Positions 59,757 to 64,000 of a stretch of DNA of 64,000 nucleotides are shown here, one piece after another. Origin of the DNA: Actinomycetes bacterium (GTDB taxonomy: Bacteria; Actinomycetota; Acidimicrobiia; Acidimicrobiales; SZUA-35); the NCBI GenBank assembly GCA_024280015.1, contig JAJRQY010000157.1, positions 99,235 to 163,234 on the forward strand, read 5' to 3'. Position numbers and translations under genes: made by a program. Positions within the stretch are counted from its first letter, which is position 1, and every line of letters begins with the position of its first letter. Below the pieces are notes generated by a model that did not search any database, was not told where the DNA came from, and was given only the letters and a program-made list of their open reading frames with translations.

Positions 59757-60104
59757 CTAGGACTCGGCGGGCTCGGCCAGGGCTTCTTCGGCCTCTTCCA
59801 AGGTTTCGGTGACCGGCACAATCCGGTCGAATCCGGTGGTGTGTAGAAGCCTAGTGAGCGGTGGCCGGTTGCAAGCAACGACAACTGCGCCTTCGGCCTC
59901 ACGGGTACGGCGGATCCCACCAATGAGGGCACCCAGCCCGGCGGAGTCCATAAATGGTACGTCCGAGAGGTCAATCAAGAGCCGCTTAGCATCGGCCAGA
60001 CTGGCCAGCGATTCTCGAAACGCGCCAACGGTGTACGCGTCCAGCTCACCGGAAGGTCGGCACAGTGTGTAATTTTCGGTTTCTTCAACATGAATCTCGA
60101 GCAC
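59757..60104 (-). CDS. STAS-domain anti-sigma factor antagonist
   Basis: A 115-residue STAS protein. The phosphorylation loop is LSDVPFMDSAGLGALIGGIR with the conserved serine, and the fold is complete (YTLCRPSGELDAYTVGAF in front). Such proteins bind an anti-sigma kinase in SpoIIAA/RsbV-type partner switching; no kinase is seen nearby. The GTG at 60104 lies nine bases after AAAGGGG; a longer start at 60134 is possible. It ends in Glu/Ala-rich sequence. It faces the ATPase pair tail-to-tail. Confidence 0.87.
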   Translation of the reverse strand: MLEIHVEETENYTLCRPSGELDAYTVGAFRESLASLADAKRLLIDLSDVPFMDSAGLGALIGGIRRTREAEGAVVVACNRPPLTRLLHTTGFDRIVPVTETLEEAEEALAEPAES

Positions 60105-60379
60105 GAGCTTCGTCCCCTTTGAGGTACCTGAGACACCGTAGCAACTACAGAGCGAACGTTGCTTTCGGGATTCAGGAGAAGTCAGCTTGTCCACATAGGT
60201 GAACCTACCGACCGCAGGATGCTAGCGCTGAAACGTGCAGTGTTGCCTTTTCGTTCCACTGTCGTTTCGCCGTTCGTTGCTATCTCGCTGTCCTCTCGCT
60301 GTCCTCTCGTTGTGTTTCCGTTGTCGTCTCGTTGTGTTTGATGTTCCCCAAAGCCACAAAAACAGCTAGTCTTATCGAC

Positions 60380-60781
60380 GTGACTGTTGTACTCCTGGCA
60401 ACCGATTCAGACGCTCTTTTCACCGAAATCGATGGGATTTTGGCTGACGACGACACATCCGTGTTTCGTGTGCGAGAAGGGGCAGACGTCACCCGTGCCA
60501 TCGCAGCCAAGCGACCTGACCTGGTTCTTCTCGATCTCCAGATCGGCAATATGGGTGGTGTTGCCAGCTGTATCGCTGTTCGTCAAGAAGAGGGCTTTGG
60601 TCGTTTGGACGAACGGCCAGTTGCACTCTTGCTCGATCGGGATGTCGATTCGTTCATTGCCTCTGAAGCTGGGGCCGACGGCTGGCTGATCAAGCCGATC
60701 AACTCTCTGCGGTTGAAGCGGATGGCCAAGGTTCTGTTAAGCGGCGAGTCATCTTTTGAGGGTCAATCAGTCGCAAGCTGA
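60380..60781 (+). CDS. Stand-alone receiver-domain protein
   Basis: A 133-residue single-domain response regulator. The phosphoacceptor Asp is in RPDLVLLDLQIGNMGGV, an upstream acidic residue is in LLATDSDALF, and the conserved lysine is in ADGWLIKPINSLRLKRM. With no output domain it may act by protein contact in a phosphorelay, or may have lost its partner. No histidine kinase is present nearby. The GTG at 60380 begins the fold directly; an ATG at 60341 is possible. It lies just upstream of tRNA-Pro. Confidence 0.85.
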   Translation: MTVVLLATDSDALFTEIDGILADDDTSVFRVREGADVTRAIAAKRPDLVLLDLQIGNMGGVASCIAVRQEEGFGRLDERPVALLLDRDVDSFIASEAGADGWLIKPINSLRLKRMAKVLLSGESSFEGQSVAS

Positions 60782-60803
60782 GGTAAGATCCGGAGGCTAC
60801 AAA

Positions 60804-60880
60804 CGGGTTGTGGCGCAGCTTGGCAGCGCGCCTCGTTCGGGACGAGGAGGTCGGGAGTTCAAATCTCCCCAACCCGACCA
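60804..60880 (+). tRNA. tRNA-Pro (anticodon CGG)
   Basis: A 77-base tRNA including an encoded CCA. The acceptor stem CGGGTTG pairs with CAACCCG, the anticodon stem CCTCG/CGAGG closes the loop TTCGGGA with anticodon CGG at 60838-60840, and the T loop TTCAAAT has the expected stem. It sits 22 bases downstream of the receiver gene and is followed by a strong hairpin. A cassette-like element starts about 100 bases downstream. Confidence 0.97.
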
Positions 60881-60884
60881 CTGT

Positions 60885-60924
60885 GATGAGAGCCGCCACT
60901 GCCTCCGGGCTGGCGGCTTTCATC
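60885..60924 (+). terminator. Hairpin terminator of tRNA-Pro
   Basis: GATGAGAGCCGCCA (60885-60898) pairs with TGGCGGCTTTCATC (60911-60924), 14 pairs with one G-T wobble and a 12-base loop. It starts four bases after the tRNA CCA. Only a weak T-containing tail follows. Confidence 0.7.
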
Positions 60925-60982
60925 GTTCCTGCTGGCCTCGCCTGGCCCTGTGCCGCCTCTACCCGGCCTGCCCGCCCCAGCA

Positions 60983-61031
60983 AACTTTCTGGGTTACACG
61001 ACCCTTTACTGGTCGCTGAATCCAGAAAGTT
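60983..61031. repeat. Cruciform repeat, copy 1 (nested inverted repeat)
   Basis: An outer perfect stem AACTTTCTGG/CCAGAAAGTT (60983-60992 with 61022-61031) encloses an inner stem CGACC/GGTCG (60999-61003 with 61011-61015). Copy 2 lies at 62068-62116 with the same inner stem and loop. The copy ends nine bases from the stop of the AbiEi-like gene, so it could also serve as its terminator. Confidence 0.75.
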
Positions 61032-61039
61032 CATGACTA

Positions 61040-61966
61040 CTAACGGTTCACTGCAAGATTGGAGACAATCACAGACATGACCCAGTCCCAATGACCAGTG
61101 AACTGTGTCCATGTGAATCGTCCTACGTTCCATCCCTGACGAGAGAGGTCTGCATCGCGTCGGCGATCCACTTCGAAAGCTTGCCTGCCAAGGTGATACT
61201 CCACACTGTCGAGTTCAATTGCGTAGCGCTGTTCGGGATAGGCCAAGTCAACCTGAGCGAGGAAAGCACCATGCTCATCATGAATACGCCACTCCATCCG
61301 TGGCCGAGGTAGGCCACTTCTCATCAGTTCTGCCACGAAGTCGCGGCTCCATTTGGAAAGAGGGATCGAACGATCGGCTGAGCGTTCGTTCACAATCTGT
61401 GAAATTGTTCTCGACCCGGCTCGGCCTTGTTTGGCGTATCGGCTGAATACGCCTTCGATCCGGTTCCAAGTCGAGAGCTGCTTCCGTAGACACTCGTCAA
61501 TGAGCTCGTGTAGCTCTGCTCGGCCAGTGAGACCTGCTACCGATGCCAAGCCAAGTTCGAGGGAAGCGGTTGCGATGCCTTGACGCCTGGTATGGGGCAA
61601 GGTCTTCAGTCCAGTCACAAAGTGGGGCACCATTTTCTCACTCTGTAGATCGCGTTCGAGCGCAATCGTTGGCCTCGACGGGTGCTCGCACAGACCCCAG
61701 AGGGCAAGGGCCGATTGTCCCCAGGCGATGGCGTTTGAGCCGATAGTGGCTGCGGTGAGCGGGGCCAGCGGATTGTCGGCGTGGCCGGACAAGATGAGGG
61801 TGCCTCGTGCCGGGCCGGGGATCCACTGGCGTTGGCGGACCCGTCGGTCGATCTGAGCCCGGGTCATGCCAGCGGCTTGTGCTTCACTGCGCAAAATCAC
61901 ACCATGATTGGATCGAAGCGCGGCTTGCTCAAGGCGGGTGCGGACTTCATGGTTGTGCGCAGGCAT
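61040..61966 (-). CDS. AbiEi-like regulator with C-terminal endonuclease-like (DUF559) domain
   Basis: A 308-residue protein. The N-terminal winged-helix-like region (GVILRSEAQAAGMTRAQIDR, then WIPGPARGTLIL) is that of type IV abortive-infection antitoxins (AbiEi). The C-terminal region has VDLAYPEQRYAIELDSVEYH and a basic end, a pattern of restriction-endonuclease-fold DUF559 proteins. Such stand-alone proteins are frequent in actinobacteria and linked to phage defence or mobile regions. It is flanked by two cruciform repeats next to tRNA-Pro. No AbiEii partner toxin is visible. Confidence 0.78.
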   Translation of the reverse strand: MPAHNHEVRTRLEQAALRSNHGVILRSEAQAAGMTRAQIDRRVRQRQWIPGPARGTLILSGHADNPLAPLTAATIGSNAIAWGQSALALWGLCEHPSRPTIALERDLQSEKMVPHFVTGLKTLPHTRRQGIATASLELGLASVAGLTGRAELHELIDECLRKQLSTWNRIEGVFSRYAKQGRAGSRTISQIVNERSADRSIPLSKWSRDFVAELMRSGLPRPRMEWRIHDEHGAFLAQVDLAYPEQRYAIELDSVEYHLGRQAFEVDRRRDADLSRQGWNVGRFTWTQFTGHWDWVMSVIVSNLAVNR

Positions 61967-62420
61967 CGGAGTGATCTCCTCGGTTGACCGGGTGTGGCTG
62001 GTTCCGGGAGCGAGACTCCGATGACTGCGAGACTAGGTGAGCCCTGTGACATCGAGCGACATCAGCAAGGTTTCTGGACGCCGCGACCCTTTGCTGGTCG
62101 TCTAACCCAGATAGTTCACCCGGCAGGGCGGCCTGGGAGATCTTCCTATCGATCTGGGTATCGAGGGTGGCCTAGCGTTGAACGATGGCGGAAAGTGGAA
62201 CGAGAATTCGCGGGGATAGCGGGACCGGCGTTGTTGGCACTGCTGGCCAGACCAAGACTGTTGATCTGGCTAGAGCCGTAAACTGGGGCGCGTCTTCTGG
62301 CGGATCCGTGATGCGGGTGGTACCGTCGAGTTCCCGGGCATTGCTCGGCTTCGGCGTTGTCTCGCCCAGAAACCATGATCGTCTCCGTTGTCTTGGAGGC
62401 GCAATCAATGAAGGTGCTGG
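61967..62420. other. Gap between the AbiEi-like gene and a lipoprotein gene
   Basis: About 450 bases with no convincing gene. It contains cruciform copy 2 near 62068-62116. Possible promoters for the flanking divergent genes must lie here, but none was pinned down. A short 80-codon frame at 62185 has no protein-like pattern and is left out. Confidence 0.5.
62068..62116. repeat. Cruciform repeat, copy 2
   Basis: It shares with copy 1 the block TTCTGG, six to seven spacer bases, CGACCCTTT(A/G)CTGGTCG, a short spacer and CCAGA(A/T)AGTTCA. The inner stem CGACC/GGTCG is at 62084-62088 and 62096-62100. The outer stem is decayed (TTTCTGG against CCAGATA). It lies just upstream of the AbiEi-like gene, so the two copies bracket that gene in the same orientation. 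Confidence 0.7.
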
Positions 62421-63026
62421 ATGCTGAAGAGACGATCGAGACTGACGGGCCCAACAGGACTGCCGCGTAAGTCATGGCATGCCGTATTGCTAATGACTGC
62501 GGTCGCCGCGCTAGCAGGCTGCACCGGAGGCTCCAACGAAGCCGCTCCAATACCAACCATTGAGCTCACGACCACAACAGTCCTTGCAACTACCACGACA
62601 ACCGAACCAACCACCACCACCGAAGACCCCAACCTCGCCGAAATCATGGCGGCAATCGAGGGGTACTTCCTCTATTTACCGGCGAAGGGAGTAACAGGAG
62701 ACAACACATCGCTCGATCAATTCGCCGCTGATCCGATTCTCACACGAGTCGCCGACAACCTCGATTCATGGTTTTCCGCAGGAATACGCGTCAGTGACAC
62801 GTCCTATGACATACACATCGTTGATGTGACGATCGATGACGGCAGGGCGACCGTGACCACTTGCAACTTGGACGGAGTATCCACTGAGACCCAGACCGGA
62901 GAAGAGTTTCTCCCGGCAGATGCCGTTCGTTACCTTCGACGTACCGAACTCCAACTCTTGGATCAAGGCTGGCGAGTGACCGAGAACGGGTTTGTAGAGG
63001 GGGAGAGGACGATATGCGAGGCATAA
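62421..63026 (+). CDS. Secreted lipoprotein of unknown function
   Basis: A 201-residue exported protein. The signal region ends in a lipobox (LMTAVAALAGCTGG), followed by a Thr-rich stalk (TTTTVLATTTTTEPTTTTED) and a compact C-terminal domain of about 130 residues that looks like a small NTF2/SnoaL-like fold (IMAAIEGYFLYLPAKG, then LDQGWRVTENGFVEGE). It would sit on the outer face of the membrane. It overlaps the next gene by 13 bases, so both are co-translated. No closer family is recognised. Confidence 0.7.
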   Translation: MLKRRSRLTGPTGLPRKSWHAVLLMTAVAALAGCTGGSNEAAPIPTIELTTTTVLATTTTTEPTTTTEDPNLAEIMAAIEGYFLYLPAKGVTGDNTSLDQFAADPILTRVADNLDSWFSAGIRVSDTSYDIHIVDVTIDDGRATVTTCNLDGVSTETQTGEEFLPADAVRYLRRTELQLLDQGWRVTENGFVEGERTICEA

Positions 63027-63910
63027 CAGGAGTGCTTCTAGGCATGTTGTTCTTCCTTGCGGGAAGCTCCACCGCTCTAGCCGGCAGTGTGGACGGATCT
63101 GATCCCAAGCTACCCCCGCCGCCGAGTACGGATCGGGAATATGACGCAACAATCGGAGTCGACTTCGATGGCTCGGGAACTTCACCCAAAGGCAAAGACA
63201 TCCTCAAAGGATGCGCCATCGTCACCAACCTCAACCCCGAACAACTCCTGGACTACCTCGGCGGAACCGGCCAAGACCTCATCAACTTCGACCCCGCCAA
63301 CCTGCCCGAAGACACCTTCTTCCACTTCATCTCCTGCCCCGTCATCACGTTCGGCAATATCAACTGGATGGTCTGGGAAGTTACCGATCCCGTCCCCAGA
63401 CCGGTCATCGAGGCTGTGGCCCTTGCCGCCTACAATTCCGCAGTTGTGCCCCTCCCAGCGCCACTGACTTCTCCCGACGGAACCCGAGACATCCCCCTCA
63501 TCACCCAACTCCCCACCTGGTACTGGACCGACTCCACCCTTTGGCAACCCGGCTCCGTCACCGCCACCATCCCCGAATTCAACATCTCCGTCACCGCAAC
63601 CGTCACCCCAACAACCTCCTGGTGGGACCCAGGCGACGGCTCAACACCAATCACCTGCCAAGCAGGCGATACCTGGACACCAGGCTCCAACGACAACGAC
63701 GCCCCCTGCAGCTACACCTACACCAACACCACCCAACACGACGGCACCAGCGAGCCCTACAAACTCACCACCACCATCGAGTGGACCGTCACCTACACCT
63801 GCGTCCCCGCCAACAACTGCACCGGACCACCCAACGTCCCCGGCTCCATCATCACCAACGTCACCCGCGACATCTGGGTCACCGAAATCAAAGGCCTCAT
63901 CACCCACTAG
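63014..63910 (+). CDS. Secreted protein of unknown function, Cys-containing beta-rich
   Basis: A 298-residue exported protein with a clear signal peptide (GVLLGMLFFLAGSSTALAGS). The mature part is beta-rich, with many Thr, Pro and Trp residues and about six cysteines likely to form disulfides (ILKGCAIVTN, ISCPVITFG, ITCQAGDTW, APCSYTYT, YTCVPANNCTG). From about 63190 onward the codons shift strongly to C in the third position compared with the neighbouring genes, which may mean foreign origin or high expression. It overlaps the lipoprotein gene by 13 bases. Confidence 0.7.
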   Translation: MRGITGVLLGMLFFLAGSSTALAGSVDGSDPKLPPPPSTDREYDATIGVDFDGSGTSPKGKDILKGCAIVTNLNPEQLLDYLGGTGQDLINFDPANLPEDTFFHFISCPVITFGNINWMVWEVTDPVPRPVIEAVALAAYNSAVVPLPAPLTSPDGTRDIPLITQLPTWYWTDSTLWQPGSVTATIPEFNISVTATVTPTTSWWDPGDGSTPITCQAGDTWTPGSNDNDAPCSYTYTNTTQHDGTSEPYKLTTTIEWTVTYTCVPANNCTGPPNVPGSIITNVTRDIWVTEIKGLITH

Positions 63911-63958
63911 ACCTAGCGCCAGGCTAGCGACCGGTGCTTTCATCTACTAGAGAAGAGA

Positions 63959-63996
63959 GTGCAGTTCACGACCCAATAGTGGGTCGCCAACTGCAC
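63959..63996. repeat. Nested hairpin at the window end
   Basis: GTGCAGTT (63959-63966) pairs with AACTGCAC (63989-63996), and inside it CGACCCA (63969-63975) pairs with TGGGTCG (63980-63986). The plan matches the two cruciform repeats (outer stem, short spacers, inner stem opening CGACC), though the outer stem differs. It could be a terminator for the secreted-protein operon or a third member of the repeat family. Confidence 0.6.
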
Positions 63997-64000
63997 AAAG

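Noticed and set aside
63211-63927. A 238-codon Arg/His-rich frame
   Set aside because: It is an out-of-phase reading of the secreted-protein gene, produced by its high C content at the third codon position.
1-64000. CRISPR arrays, insertion sequences or prophage genes
   Set aside because: No regularly spaced repeats, transposase or phage structural motifs were found on either strand.

Overview
The window reads as chromosome of a moderately GC-rich actinobacterium, most probably an uncultured member of the Acidimicrobiia. The assignment is an inference from gene content: a WhiB regulator, a paired Get3/ArsA-like ATPase locus arranged as in mycobacteria, a single-locus Tad pilus with a DUF4244 pilin, an HrdB-type sigma factor, a GlnR-like regulator, type I and type II glutamine synthetases side by side, and frequent GTG/TTG starts. 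No rRNA, insertion sequence or CRISPR array was seen.

Layout. 0-9.6 kb: end of a VapC-like toxin, an SRPBCC protein, a heterodimeric ABC exporter, two DJ-1/PfpI proteins (one an AraC-type regulator), a YdbS/YdbT-like PH-domain pair, a NUDIX hydrolase and a methyltransferase. 9.6-13.7 kb: tad operon (tadZ-tadA-tadB-tadC-flp-tadE). 14.1 kb: tRNA-Sec with TCA anticodon. 14.7-16.7 kb: MocR-type regulator divergent from a flavin-binding PNPOx-like protein. 16.8-22.7 kb: four-gene operon joining a Tat-exported molybdopterin oxidoreductase, a four-cluster Fe-S protein, a cytochrome b fused to a YeeE sulfur-transporter half, and a second YeeE half fused to a degenerate rhodanese ending in Gly6-Cys-Gly. 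This is the most unusual system in the window. 22.9-24.2 kb: a deleted methyltransferase pseudogene and a Doc-type toxin-antitoxin pair with a palindromic operator. 24.6-31.5 kb: esterase, sigma factor, a helical-bundle protein, a VanY-like peptidase, NAD synthetase and secreted proteins.

31.6-39.1 kb is a nitrogen block: GSII, GSI, GlnR-like regulator, class III cyclase and glutamate dehydrogenase, with an acyl-CoA ligase inserted. 39.3-48.3 kb holds serS with a structured leader, a Rid protein, a compact xanthine-dehydrogenase-like fusion, a thioredoxin-fold lipoprotein, a membrane HD-GYP protein with a C-type lectin ectodomain, and an ErpA/Mrp Fe-S assembly pair. 48.3-52.6 kb has MscS-like membrane proteins, an ECF sigma/anti-sigma pair, a run of hairpins without a gene, a degenerate metallo-beta-lactamase-fold protein and FxsA. 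52.7-55.8 kb: selA-selB, which with the tRNA-Sec shows that the organism makes selenocysteine. 55.9-60.8 kb: WhiB, NfeD-like protein, paired ArsA-like ATPases, STAS protein, receiver protein. 60.8-64 kb is accessory: tRNA-Pro, then an AbiEi-like gene bracketed by two related cruciform repeats, two secreted proteins of unknown function and a third nested hairpin at the end.

Working together: SerS, SelA, SelB and tRNA-Sec form the selenocysteine pathway, although no selenoprotein gene could be identified here. The Mo enzyme, Fe-S protein, cytochrome b and the YeeE halves suggest coupled reduction or oxidation and uptake of a sulfur (or selenium) compound. The glutamine synthetases, glutamate dehydrogenase and GlnR-like regulator form an ammonium-assimilation neighbourhood.
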